A stretch of 64,000 bases of DNA, from contig NZ_SOFS01000019.1 of the NCBI RefSeq assembly GCF_004402235.1, forward strand, positions 310,001-374,000, read 5' to 3'. Under the pieces are notes generated by a model. It was not told where the DNA came from and did not search any database. It was given only the letters and a program-made list of their open reading frames with translations. The position numbers and the translations under genes were made by a program. Below are positions 20,365 through 28,887 of this stretch, in pieces (the stretch's first letter is position 1; each line of letters opens with the position of its first letter). This stretch comes from Cryobacterium glucosi (GTDB taxonomy: Bacteria; Actinomycetota; Actinomycetes; Actinomycetales; Microbacteriaceae).

Positions 20365-20612
20365 TAATTACTCCTTGTTATTGCTGCACGGTGACAGCTC
20401 ATTGATGGTTAGCATTCGATTCGTTCCGTTTCCGGTCCTTGTCGAGTTCATCTGGACCCGCCGGCGCACGCGGAACAAGTTCCGCGCGTTTCAGTGGGTA
20501 TGCCGTGGGGGCTGCTCGGTGAGCAAACCCAGCATGCGTGCCGTGTCTGGGCGCCCAAGGTGCGGCACGACGAGATCGCGATGGCATGACTCAAGCGCAC
20601 GACGAAGCGCAC
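20365..20612 (-). other. Long untranslated leader of the str operon
   Basis: About 250 nt lie between the predicted transcription start (near 20613) and the rpsL GTG. No plausible conserved ORF is seen in it. It contains the AAGGAG site next to the start and short repeats such as GCGCACGACGAAGCGCAC. The length allows S7-type or other leader regulation, but no known riboswitch or ribosomal-protein leader motif was recognised. Confidence 0.5.
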
Positions 20613-20620
20613 ACCCCGAA

Positions 20621-20650
20621 ATACTAACTCCCCTCGGGTAGCCCGGTCAA
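20621..20650 (-). promoter_or_regulatory. Predicted promoter of the rpsL-rpsG-fusA-tuf operon
   Basis: On the minus strand TTGACC (20645-20650) and TAGTAT (20621-20626) are separated by 18 nt, a good match to the housekeeping -35 and -10 pattern. Transcription would start near 20613 and read into rpsL. This is the best promoter-like sequence in the 366-bp gap; the rest of the gap up to 20730 holds nothing recognised. Confidence 0.65.
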
Positions 20651-20730
20651 ATGGCGAGCCTCCGTCGAGCGGATGCGGCGGGCCGGGCACGCGCGTGGCC
20701 CACGCGGCTTGTCCCCCACTCGTCCGCGAC

Positions 20731-21393
20731 TCACAGGCCGTGAGGCCAGAGCGGGGAGTTGAGGGTGCTGTCGAGATCGGCGAGCAGGGACTGCACCCAG
20801 GGCTCGACGAACTCGTTCACCGCGGCCCGCATCCGCTCACGATGGCGGTACAACGCCATGCAGACCTGGCCGCCGACCTCGGCCGCGTACTCGTCGGCGA
20901 GGCGCAGCTCGGCGCGAATTGCCGCCTTCTCCTCCGCGGTGAGTGGCGCCGGTTCGGCGACGAACGCGGCCGGGGAGGCGGGGCGCGCGAGTTCGGCGAA
21001 GGTGAAGAGGTAGGGCGCCTCACGTTCGGCGGGCGGGTCGAGCTCGAGGCCGGCGAACTCGGGGTCGAGGCCGTCGGCCGGGCGATAGCTCGCGACGGCG
21101 GCCTTGCGTTCCTCGTTCGCGCGGATCTCCCGGCTGAGCAGCGGGAGGGTGGACTCGGTGTACGCGTCGACGGAGCCGTCAATCACAGCCTTCACGCGCA
21201 TGGCGAGGGCGTGCTGCACCGCGTGCGGGACATCGGTCGTGAGGCCGGCGGCGCGGATGACGGGCGAACCGAAACAGGTGCGGCACAGCCGCGTCCTGCG
21301 GGTGTGCGTGCCGGGTCGCCACTTGGGGAGCCAGCTCAGCCAGTCGTCGACGACATCGCCGACGCGTGCTTCGATGGAACCATCCATGGACAT
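20731..21393 (-). CDS. Unrecognised soluble protein with CxxC motif
   Basis: A 220-residue protein from ATG 21393 (MSMDGSIEARVGDVVDDWLS), or six bases later at 21387. The open frame continues far upstream, but that part is Arg-rich and overlaps another gene. It has no membrane segments and no signal peptide. It has a Cys pair in RTRLCRTCFGSP, a conserved-looking middle (HAVQHALAMRVKAVIDGSVD, then AYTESTLPLL) and an acidic C-terminal half. It is the last gene of a three-gene minus-strand set with two membrane proteins. I do not recognise the family and assign no function. Confidence 0.6.
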   Translation of the reverse strand: MSMDGSIEARVGDVVDDWLSWLPKWRPGTHTRRTRLCRTCFGSPVIRAAGLTTDVPHAVQHALAMRVKAVIDGSVDAYTESTLPLLSREIRANEERKAAVASYRPADGLDPEFAGLELDPPAEREAPYLFTFAELARPASPAAFVAEPAPLTAEEKAAIRAELRLADEYAAEVGGQVCMALYRHRERMRAAVNEFVEPWVQSLLADLDSTLNSPLWPHGL

Positions 21394-21437
21394 TAAGGTT
21401 ACTCGATGCCGCAGGTGTTCGGCGGGGAGATTTCGCC

Positions 21438-21926
21438 CTATTCGTCCGGGCGTTCCCAGGGCCACAGCGGCCGGCCGTGTTCGTTGATGCGGGAGGCGAG
21501 CACGAGCGAATACAGCAGGGTGACGACGAAGGCGAGGATGCCGGTCGTCGCCGCGAACGGCTCGCGCAGCACCGCCGCGGCGAAGGTCAGCCCGCTGAAC
21601 AGTTGCCCGTTTCCCAGGGGATAGAGCACGGAGCCGGCGGCGACGAACCCGAGGAACGCGGCGATGCCGGTTCCGGCCGCGTACCCGAGCGCCACCCGTT
21701 GGCGGCGCGGCGATGCCCGCAGCCCGAGCCACAGCAGGAGAGCGAAAACCAGCAGCACGGCCGCCGCCGCCATTCCGGGACCGACGAGCGGGCCGGCATC
21801 CGTCACCGGGATGACCTCGATGTCGGCGAGCAGGCTGATCATGCCGAAGGCCGCGACGAGCAGCGCCGCGTAGAGCACGGCCGCGAACACGGCGACGACG
21901 GCCGCGTATCGCTGATAGTCGCGCAT
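21438..21926 (-). CDS. Small four-helix membrane protein (possibly DUF6121-like)
   Basis: Of 162 residues, nearly all lie in four hydrophobic segments (about 7-32, 45-67, 78-100 and 120-143), with short loops and the polar tail INEHGRPLWPWERPDE. It starts at ATG 21926. It resembles a small actinobacterial membrane family that I believe is catalogued as DUF6121, but this is from memory. It lies between a larger membrane protein and the CxxC protein and is probably cotranscribed with both. No catalytic residues are evident. Confidence 0.6.
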   Translation of the reverse strand: MRDYQRYAAVVAVFAAVLYAALLVAAFGMISLLADIEVIPVTDAGPLVGPGMAAAAVLLVFALLLWLGLRASPRRQRVALGYAAGTGIAAFLGFVAAGSVLYPLGNGQLFSGLTFAAAVLREPFAATTGILAFVVTLLYSLVLASRINEHGRPLWPWERPDE

Positions 21927-22003
21927 CGCTCAGGCCTCACTCCCCCGCTGCGGGGGCTGCACCGCTACGGCGATTCCGCCGGCCGGCTTCGGACTGTTCG
22001 GGA

Positions 22004-22945
22004 TTACTGCGGACGGGAGAGCTGCGGCCCTTCGGCGAGGCGGCGGTCGTAGTCCTGGCGGGCGGCGGCGTTGCGGGCCGTGACGGTGCGTCCGCGGCGG
22101 GCGATCCAGGCGCCGAACCAGATCGGCACCTCGCGGGCGACGACGGCGGCGGCGATCGCGTACGGGCTGAGCCACTGCGCGGTGATGAAGCGGACCGCTT
22201 CGGACGGGGTGAAGTTCCAGGCCTGCACGGTCAGCAGCGCCGCTCCGATGTAGGAGAAGTACACGATGACGGCCACGAGGAAGCCGAAGAGCACGTATGC
22301 CCACCAGCCGCCGCGGTTGACGATCAGCACGAGCAGGGAGAACCCGATGAAGAAGAACACGGCGGGCACGTAGAAGACCGGAAGCACGATGAAGTCGGTG
22401 AACTTCGCGGCGGCGTCGGCGACCGAGCCGCTGCCGGCCCCGGCGATGCCGAAGGCGACGAGCGCGTAGACGATGGAGTACACAACTGTCGCGAGAAGCA
22501 CAAGCAGCACTCCGGCACCCCGGTTGCCCTTGTCGACGGGCGGGGCCGGGGCCTGGATGTAGATGGGGCCCGCGGGCGCCTGCACGGGAACCGCGGGCGT
22601 GTAGCCGGGGGTGTAGTCGGTGACGGGAGCATGCTCCGCTGCCGTCTGGTCCTGCGTGGCGACCTGGGCGTCCTCATGTGCGGCCTCGGCCGAGACGGCC
22701 GTGGGGGTCTCGTAGGAGATCGGCTCGCCGACCGGCTCGGGGACGACGACAGGGGCGACGGGGGCGGATGCCGCGGGCTCGGCGAGCGGGGCCGGTACCG
22801 ACTCGTCAGCGGGCACTGCGGCGGCGTGCGCCGGCTCGCTCGGAGCCGGCTGGTCGGTCGGGTCCGTCTCGGACCGCGCGTACGCGGCCGTCGGGGCATC
22901 CGTCTCGGGGGTCGTGTTGCGCTCGTCTGATGTCGGGTCGCTCAT
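22004..22945 (-). CDS. Membrane protein with long disordered acidic/Pro N-terminus
   Basis: A 313-residue protein from ATG 22945, chosen because GAGGAG lies 7 nt upstream; an open frame continues 16 codons further. The first 165 or so residues are low-complexity Ala/Pro/Glu/Thr (SDPTSDERNTTPETDAPTAA). The rest holds about four hydrophobic helices (VLLVLLATVVYSIVYALVAF, VFYVPAVFFFIGFSLLVLIV and others) and ends in a basic cytosolic tail. I do not recognise the family. It is probably the first gene of a short operon with the two genes downstream. Confidence 0.65.
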   Translation of the reverse strand: MSDPTSDERNTTPETDAPTAAYARSETDPTDQPAPSEPAHAAAVPADESVPAPLAEPAASAPVAPVVVPEPVGEPISYETPTAVSAEAAHEDAQVATQDQTAAEHAPVTDYTPGYTPAVPVQAPAGPIYIQAPAPPVDKGNRGAGVLLVLLATVVYSIVYALVAFGIAGAGSGSVADAAAKFTDFIVLPVFYVPAVFFFIGFSLLVLIVNRGGWWAYVLFGFLVAVIVYFSYIGAALLTVQAWNFTPSEAVRFITAQWLSPYAIAAAVVAREVPIWFGAWIARRGRTVTARNAAARQDYDRRLAEGPQLSRPQ

Positions 22946-23017
22946 GCTGCACTCCTCGCGGGCCGGGTGGCCGTAGCTCTCTGCAGCAACCATAACAACA
23001 TGCCCGGCCCCCGATTG

Positions 23018-23061
23018 GGAGCCTCGCGGCGCGATTCGGGTTTCGGCGCGGCAGAGGCTCC
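23018..23061 (-). terminator. Possible terminator of the pilus operon
   Basis: On the minus strand GGAGCCTC begins 4 nt after the pilO stop and pairs perfectly with GAGGCTCC across a 28-nt loop. There is no T-run and the loop is long, so this may be a 3'-stabilising stem instead. The rest of the 22946-23065 gap shows no other structure. Confidence 0.35.
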
Positions 23062-23065
23062 GGGT

Positions 23066-23803
23066 CTATTTCGCGGCGGGCGTCGGGGTGGCCGTCGGAG
23101 TGGCGGCAGTGGCCGCCGCGGTCGCCGCCGCGGTCGCGGGCGGCACGAGCACGTAGACGAGGCCGGTGATCGTCGCCGTGATGTCACCAGGAACGGTGGC
23201 CTTGGTCGTTTCGGTTGCTGCCGCCTCGGCCACCGGAGCCGTCGTGATTCCGGTCACCAGATAGAGTCGCTGGCCACTCTGCAGGCCACTGATGAAGTCG
23301 AGGGCATGGCCGTAGCTTCCGGTGACCGTGATCTGGACGGCGAGCGAAGCGAATGTCGTCGCCGTGATCTGCGCATTGGTCAGCGGCGTCGTGCTCGTGG
23401 ACGTGCCGGCAGTGGCGTCTGCCGTTCCGGTGGCGGCGAGTGCCACGGGGGCCGCATAGGGTACCGCATCGGCCACGGTCATGCCCGAAAGCGTCACGGA
23501 CGTTGACCCGGCGAGCGCATCGAGCTGGGTGACGAAGCTCGGCATTTCGGTTCCGCTCGGCACCGACGTTTGCAGGGGAACCAGTTTCGCCTTGAGATCG
23601 TCGATGCCGGCGAAGTCGCTCTTGAGTTTGGCCAGGACCGCGGCCTGCCCGCTGTTCGCGGCTTCCACAGCGACGCGCGCGTCATTGGCAGTCGCGACTG
23701 CGGCCAGTTGCGGCTGGATCCCGAGCAGGAAGCCCAGTGCGATCACCGCAACCATGACAACGACCGAGCCGATAATCCACATTCGATTCTTATCCATGGT
23801 CAT
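23066..23803 (-). CDS. pilO: Type IV pilus assembly protein PilO-like
   Basis: A 245-residue bitopic inner-membrane protein: a short cytosolic N-terminus (MTMDKNRM), one TM helix (about 8-28), a coiled-coil-like stretch (about 30-75) and an extracytoplasmic domain containing SYGHALDFISGLQSGQRLYL, as in PilO. It ends with a low-complexity Ala/Thr/Pro tail. PilO pairs with PilN to link PilM and the motor to the growing pilus. ATG at 23803 overlaps the pilN stop (ATGA). It is the last gene of the pilus locus. Confidence 0.85.
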   Translation of the reverse strand: MTMDKNRMWIIGSVVVMVAVIALGFLLGIQPQLAAVATANDARVAVEAANSGQAAVLAKLKSDFAGIDDLKAKLVPLQTSVPSGTEMPSFVTQLDALAGSTSVTLSGMTVADAVPYAAPVALAATGTADATAGTSTSTTPLTNAQITATTFASLAVQITVTGSYGHALDFISGLQSGQRLYLVTGITTAPVAEAAATETTKATVPGDITATITGLVYVLVPPATAAATAAATAATPTATPTPAAK

Positions 23804-24465
23804 TTCCCCACAGTTGTGAAGCGCTTGGCGTACGCGGAATCGTTCACGTGCATGGTGATTTCCACCTTGTAGACATTCGTCGCCGCATCCAGAGTCACCG
23901 AACCGGGCAGTGCATCGGCGAATCCCGGGAGAGTGGCCAGTGCGTTGAGCCAGGTCGGGACGTCAGGCAGAACCGCGCTCCTCGCAGTGAAGGTCACGGT
24001 TCCGACTCTGGCTCCCTGCAGGGGCGCCGTCGGCTGTGCGTAAGCGGAGATCGGTGAAGCGAAGTCCAGTTTGACTGTGTCGATCGCCACTGTCGACGGC
24101 AGCGTGGCTTGGACGCTGTCGAGATACTTCTTCCAGTCGATCTCGGTCGAGACGCCTACCTGTTGCGCGGCCTGGACCAAATTGACGTGTGCTTGCACGG
24201 ATCGGACCTCGACGTACTTGGTCTGTTCGGCCAGGAGAGCGGCCGTACGATTCTGTTCGTCCGCGAGCTGGCCCTGAGCCTGGATCGCGAGCACGGTCGA
24301 CGCGCCAGAGCCCACCATCACGATTGCGATGACGCCGACGACACCGATCAGGATGCGTCGACGGAGGACGCCGGCGGAACGGTCCTTGTAGATCTCCGGC
24401 GGCAGCAGGTCGACCCGGGGCTCCCCCCCGATCACCAGAAGAACGCCCTTGCCAGCGCGGCTCAT
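23800..24465 (-). CDS. pilN: Type IV pilus assembly protein PilN-like
   Basis: A 221-residue bitopic protein. The cytosolic N-terminus carries RVDLLPPEIY, matching the PilN segment (consensus INLLP) that docks into PilM. A TM helix (about 37-60), a coiled coil (65-100) and an alpha/beta extracytoplasmic domain follow. ATG at 24465 overlaps the pilM stop (ATGA), and its own stop overlaps pilO, so the three genes are probably translated together. Confidence 0.87.
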   Translation of the reverse strand: MSRAGKGVLLVIGGEPRVDLLPPEIYKDRSAGVLRRRILIGVVGVIAIVMVGSGASTVLAIQAQGQLADEQNRTAALLAEQTKYVEVRSVQAHVNLVQAAQQVGVSTEIDWKKYLDSVQATLPSTVAIDTVKLDFASPISAYAQPTAPLQGARVGTVTFTARSAVLPDVPTWLNALATLPGFADALPGSVTLDAATNVYKVEITMHVNDSAYAKRFTTVGK

Positions 24466-25511
24466 GCTGCACTTCCCAGGGCCAGGCCAAGCGCCACGGC
24501 GTAGGTCGAGCCGCTGGCCCGAAGGTCGCTTGCGTCGACGTCGCGCGCGAGGCCGACAGTGGAGAACGGATCGCCGACGATCACGGGCATCCTGGTCATT
24601 TCGGCGAGTGCCTCCGGCAGGCCGCCCAACTGGGCGCCCCGCCCGCTGAGGACGATCTGGACCACCGGGTTGGTCGGTCGGGTGTTCACGAAGTAGCTGA
24701 TGGTATTGCGGAGGCTCGTCAATTGCTCGCTCGCGATCTTGTAGATGACTTCGACGGCGCGCTTGTCCGCCTCCGGCACCGTTCCGGTGGCCAGGCCGAG
24801 GCCCCGCTTGGCCGCTTCGGCGTGCTCAAGTTCGGACTTGAGCTCGGCCTGGAGCGCTCGGGAGATATCGTCGCCTCCGGTGGCGATGATGCGCACGAAC
24901 TGCGGCACGCCGTTTGTCGCGATTACGACGCTCGTAGTGCTGCCGCCGATATCGACCAGGGCGACGGTCCCGGTGATGCCCGGCCTGCTCACGAGAATGC
25001 GACTGAGTGCGAACGGAATCAGGTCGACGTCGACGGTCGTCAAGCCCGCAAGCTGGGTGGCCTTGACGTTCGCCATCACGGCGGACTTCACTGCGGCGAT
25101 CAGGAGGCCGTTGACGACCGGACCGTTCTCCCCCTCGGATTCGGAGATCGGGTAGAAGTCAAGAAGCGCTTCGGCAACAGGGATCGGGAGCATCTCCTGG
25201 ACCTCGAACGGCAGGGTCTCCCGGATGCGGGCGAGCGACATCTTCGGCACGGTCAAGTCGCGGGCGAGTACCCGTTGGTTACCCATCCCGAGCACGACGT
25301 TCTTCGACTTGAATCCGCCGATGGCCCAGAGCTGTTTGAGCGCCGCCGCGACCGTGTTCTGCTCGATGACTTCGCCGCTGTCCACCGCACCCTCCGGCAG
25401 CCCGATCTGGCTGTAGCGGAGCAGGATCGGTTTGGCAGAATGTGGGTCGCCCACCTCGACGGCGCGCAGAACGGCGCTACCGATGTCTATCCCGACGACG
25501 CTTGATGTCAC
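24462..25511 (-). CDS. pilM: Type IV pilus assembly protein PilM, actin-like ATPase
   Basis: A 349-residue FtsA/actin-fold protein: phosphate-1 VVGIDIGSAVLRAVEV, phosphate-2 ALVDIGGSTTSVVI and adenosine-loop VQIVLSGRGAQLGGLPEAL. It sits on the cytosolic face and couples the PilB/PilT motor and PilC to PilN-PilO. The start is GTG 25511 with AAGGGAG upstream. It is 37 bp after pilD. Confidence 0.92.
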   Translation of the reverse strand: MTSSVVGIDIGSAVLRAVEVGDPHSAKPILLRYSQIGLPEGAVDSGEVIEQNTVAAALKQLWAIGGFKSKNVVLGMGNQRVLARDLTVPKMSLARIRETLPFEVQEMLPIPVAEALLDFYPISESEGENGPVVNGLLIAAVKSAVMANVKATQLAGLTTVDVDLIPFALSRILVSRPGITGTVALVDIGGSTTSVVIATNGVPQFVRIIATGGDDISRALQAELKSELEHAEAAKRGLGLATGTVPEADKRAVEVIYKIASEQLTSLRNTISYFVNTRPTNPVVQIVLSGRGAQLGGLPEALAEMTRMPVIVGDPFSTVGLARDVDASDLRASGSTYAVALGLALGSAA

Positions 25512-25548
25512 GATGTTGCTCCCTTGTTACCGATGATGTGTGCCACGA

Positions 25549-26418
25549 CTACTGTCCGATTCCCATGAGAGACAGGTAACCGTCCCACAGTTGAGCGCCC
25601 CCGAAGATTCCGACCCAGGCGCCGGCGAGCATCCAGGGTCCGAACGGGATGCCGCTCTTCCGGGTGGCGCGGTGGGTGACGACGAGTCCGAGCGCGAAGA
25701 ATCCCCCGAGAAGGAACGCCGCGAACGCGCCGACGGCGAGTTCACCCCAGCCGAGATAGCCGAGGAACAACCCAAGGAGACCTGCCAGTTTGACGTCGCC
25801 GAAACCCATGCCGCCCGGATAGACCAGCGCCATGATCAGGTACAAGGCCCAGAGAATCACGAGACCCGCACCAGCACGGATGAGCGCCGCGTAGTCACTG
25901 GTCGTGATACCCGCCGCCCCGAGCAATCCCGCCCCGACCGGATAGCTCGGAAGCACGATCGCGTTCGGAAGCCGGTGGGTGTCAAGATCGATCAGTCCGA
26001 GGGCGACGCTCACCGCGGCCAGGTACAGAAAGGCCAGCAGCACAAGAAGAGAGCGGACCCAGACCGGCCCAACGCGGCCGTCGCCGACATCTGCCGCCTC
26101 GGACCCGGTCCATGCCCACAACGCGATCACGACGAAGAAAACGGCCGTTCCCGCTTCTACGAGCGGATACCGTGCCGAGATCCCCGTGCCGCAGTTCCGG
26201 CACTTGCCCCGCAGGGCGAGCCAGGAGAGTACGGGCACATTGTCTCGGCGCAGAATCGGGGCGCCGCACCGCGGGCACGCGCTCGGGGGCGACACGATGG
26301 AGAGTCCGGCCGGGACTCGATAGATGACGACGTTCAGGAACGATCCCACGACGAGGCCGACCACGGCGCACAGAACGACGATGACGGGCAGCAGGTCCAT
26401 CGTTTGTGCGAACGTCAC
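25549..26418 (-). CDS. pilD: Prepilin peptidase (leader peptidase / N-methyltransferase)
   Basis: An integral-membrane aspartyl protease that cleaves prepilins after Gly and usually methylates the new N-terminus. Its 289 residues contain the Cys4 zinc motif (CPRC and CRNC, about 45 and 70) of the N-terminal domain, the first catalytic Asp in GLIDLDTHRLPN and the second in GGMGFGDVKLAG, with about seven TM helices. GTG 26418 overlaps the upstream stop (GTGA); ATG at 26400 (MDLLPVIVV) is an alternative. It should process the four prepilins of this locus. Confidence 0.93.
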   Translation of the reverse strand: MTFAQTMDLLPVIVVLCAVVGLVVGSFLNVVIYRVPAGLSIVSPPSACPRCGAPILRRDNVPVLSWLALRGKCRNCGTGISARYPLVEAGTAVFFVVIALWAWTGSEAADVGDGRVGPVWVRSLLVLLAFLYLAAVSVALGLIDLDTHRLPNAIVLPSYPVGAGLLGAAGITTSDYAALIRAGAGLVILWALYLIMALVYPGGMGFGDVKLAGLLGLFLGYLGWGELAVGAFAAFLLGGFFALGLVVTHRATRKSGIPFGPWMLAGAWVGIFGGAQLWDGYLSLMGIGQ

Positions 26419-28175
26419 GGAAGCGCCGCCCCGGCAGTCGTAAAGGCAGATGCGACCTCGACCAGCACGCTGACGCCATAGGTCGTCGCGACGGGGGACA
26501 GGAACTTCGGCGGGGCGATGTACTTGAAGCGCTGGTCGTAGGAGTAGGCCTTGACGTATCCGTTCGAACCGGAATGCACGATCCCACGGAATTTCTGCGC
26601 GATGGCCCCGTTCACCGTGAGGGTGCCCTGTTCGCCGCCCCTGTCGTAGTTCTGCACCTGGAAGGTGTGCGTGACAGACAGGATTGCAGCGTTGATCGTT
26701 CGGTTGTTGGCGAGGAGGTCCGCATTCGAGCCGTTGACCGGGTTCCAGACCCAGACTGCGTTCTGGCCGACGAGACCGAGGATGTCAGAGCTCGTGTCCG
26801 AGTACAGCACGTCTCCCGTGACGTAGACGAAATTCTCGCTGGCGACCGTCATCGCCCCGTGGAGTGTTCCCTTCACGAAAACGTCGCCATTTCGGCAGCC
26901 GTACGAGGTCGGGATGGAAGAAACCACCTCATTCGCCATGGGGAACCCGATGCCGTTGCCTGATCCGCAGGTTGAGGACGTATAGCCGGACGGGTACGAA
27001 CTCGAACCGCTGGTCGGCCAACCGTTCGGATCGCTGGTTCCCGACGGCACGTTCTGAATGTAAACAAGGTTGTTGGGGAGCACAGGAATGGTTGCGCCCG
27101 CCGACGAACCGAGGCTTCCGGTGGCCGTACCAACGGTTCCGCACTTTGCTGGCATATTGACTCCCGACGTCACCGGGTCCCCGATGACGTTGGTGAACTT
27201 CGACCACGGTGAGCGGACCGTCATTGTTCCGCCGCTGTTGAAGACGATGCTCGTGGGGCCCGTGTAGAGGCATCCCGGCAGCGGCACATCCGTTGACAGG
27301 TCCGTGCGCGTCTCCTTCTTCATCTGGGAGTTGGTGGACGGCATGCCCACGACCGGGCTGTACGTGACTCCGAAGGGAATCGACTGGCCGGAGCAGGTGT
27401 TGCCGTTCGAGTCCTTCTTCAGGTAGAGCAGGCCTGTTCCCGGGTTGGCCGACGTGACCATGCCGGAGAAGGTCGCGTCACAGATGCGCATGGTGTCATT
27501 GGAATGGACCGGCCCGTTGATGGTGTCTCCGCCGCCGAACGCGATGTCGCTGCAGTCGGTAGAACTTCCGGGCAGCGGCCGACCTGCCCAGCCATACTTC
27601 ACGCACTGAGTGACCGAAGCCCCACTCTGATCGGGATCCTGGATCTCGTAGTCGGTGAAGTACAGAAAGTCGATGAAACCCTGTTGCTTGAGGTTCGCGA
27701 CGATGCTTCGCGTCGTGCTGCCCACCCGGCCGGTGGCGCGAATACGCAGGGTCCCGGAAGATGAGTACTGGGAATTGTCGACCTCGTACCGGAATGAAGC
27801 ACCTCCACCACTCCCCGCAACAGTCGCCCACGAGCCAGCCGTTCCGACGCCGAACGCCGGATTGGTCAGAGTACCGCTGGGCAGGGATACCGTGCTCCCC
27901 GTGCTAAATGTTGAGGCCGAGTTGCCGTATTGTACGTAAGCGTTGTTGTTGGCCAGCCTGCTCTCGTATTCCGCAACCCCAGCGTACGCAGCCGACATCG
28001 CGCCGTTCCAATTCTGGTCGGTGCCGGCTTTCACGACGCCGCTGATGGAGAAGCTCATCGCCGTCGCGACCATCAGCAGAAGGACCATGCCGATGCCGAC
28101 GACCATGATGAGCGCTGCACCGGATTCGTCCCTGATCAGGTCGATACGGACGCGGAATCGTTCACTGGGGCGCAT
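26415..28175 (-). CDS. Large PilX-like minor pilin
   Basis: A 586-residue protein with a cytosolic N-terminus, DESGAALIMVVGIGMVLLLM and a single long hydrophobic helix, like PilX minor pilins (PilX N-terminal domain). It lacks the Glu at +5 of class III prepilins. The 540-residue extracytoplasmic part is Ser/Gly/Thr/Asn-rich, with about ten Cys, probably beta-rich, and no recognised enzyme motif. Its size is far above a normal minor pilin (150-250), suggesting a tip complex or adhesin. The start is coupled to pilW (TGATG) and the stop to pilD. Confidence 0.75.
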   Translation of the reverse strand: MRPSERFRVRIDLIRDESGAALIMVVGIGMVLLLMVATAMSFSISGVVKAGTDQNWNGAMSAAYAGVAEYESRLANNNAYVQYGNSASTFSTGSTVSLPSGTLTNPAFGVGTAGSWATVAGSGGGASFRYEVDNSQYSSSGTLRIRATGRVGSTTRSIVANLKQQGFIDFLYFTDYEIQDPDQSGASVTQCVKYGWAGRPLPGSSTDCSDIAFGGGDTINGPVHSNDTMRICDATFSGMVTSANPGTGLLYLKKDSNGNTCSGQSIPFGVTYSPVVGMPSTNSQMKKETRTDLSTDVPLPGCLYTGPTSIVFNSGGTMTVRSPWSKFTNVIGDPVTSGVNMPAKCGTVGTATGSLGSSAGATIPVLPNNLVYIQNVPSGTSDPNGWPTSGSSSYPSGYTSSTCGSGNGIGFPMANEVVSSIPTSYGCRNGDVFVKGTLHGAMTVASENFVYVTGDVLYSDTSSDILGLVGQNAVWVWNPVNGSNADLLANNRTINAAILSVTHTFQVQNYDRGGEQGTLTVNGAIAQKFRGIVHSGSNGYVKAYSYDQRFKYIAPPKFLSPVATTYGVSVLVEVASAFTTAGAALP

Positions 28176-28882
28176 CAGGGACCCGTTCTTGTCAGCGGCA
28201 GGTTGGGCATCCCGACCGTATTCTGCAGTGTCACGGCTGATTGCGAATTCGTGGCGCTCGGTTGCAGGGTCAGATTGACGGAGACCGCTGCGATCGTTCT
28301 CAACTGCGCGACCGTGAAGGTCCCGGTTGCCGGGACCGGGAGAGGTGTGCCATCCGAAAGGAGGTAGGTGAACAGGGCCGGGCCGCCGGTCGCCTGCGGT
28401 GCCACGGTGCCGGCCATGATCCTGGTCGATGTCGGCACCGTCGTCGTGAAACCATAGAAACCGGGGCTGAGCAACGTGGCCGGCCAGACGGTCTCCACCA
28501 GGCGACGGCTGGAATCGAGGGCGAGACGGATCTTCACCGGCTGCTGCGCCGCGGAGGTCAGGTTCACGTATGCGTAAAGCGTTACGGATTCCCCGGTGAG
28601 GGGCGCGGTCAACGGAGATGAAAAAGCCGGGTCGTTGAGGGCCTGGCCCGAGACCGGGTTCTCGGTCGCGGCCCTGATCACCCTCGAGATTTCGTTCATG
28701 CCGTTTGACGCCTCGCGAGTGTTGCCCGTGAGGCTTTGCGCCTGTGAAAGGGTCCGGGTGGCACTCAGGAAGAGGCTGGAGACCATCGCGGCGACGACGC
28801 CGAGGAGCACCACCGAGACCAGCAGCTCGATCAGGGTAATACCGGTGTCATCCAGGTGGCGACGACGACCGCGACTGGTCAT
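28175..28882 (-). CDS. PilW-like prepilin
   Basis: A 235-residue class III prepilin from ATG 28882. The basic leader MTSRGRRRHLDDTG is followed by ITLIELLVSVVLLGVVAAM: cleavage after Gly14 leaves Ile +1 and Glu +5. The globular part is beta-rich and Thr/Ala-rich. It lies 5 bp after the PilV-like gene and overlaps the PilX-like gene by one base, the same V-W-X order as Gram-negative minor pilin clusters. The open frame upstream of 28882 overlaps the preceding gene and is not used. Confidence 0.82.
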   Translation of the reverse strand: MTSRGRRRHLDDTGITLIELLVSVVLLGVVAAMVSSLFLSATRTLSQAQSLTGNTREASNGMNEISRVIRAATENPVSGQALNDPAFSSPLTAPLTGESVTLYAYVNLTSAAQQPVKIRLALDSSRRLVETVWPATLLSPGFYGFTTTVPTSTRIMAGTVAPQATGGPALFTYLLSDGTPLPVPATGTFTVAQLRTIAAVSVNLTLQPSATNSQSAVTLQNTVGMPNLPLTRTGP

Positions 28883-28887
28883 CCGGT

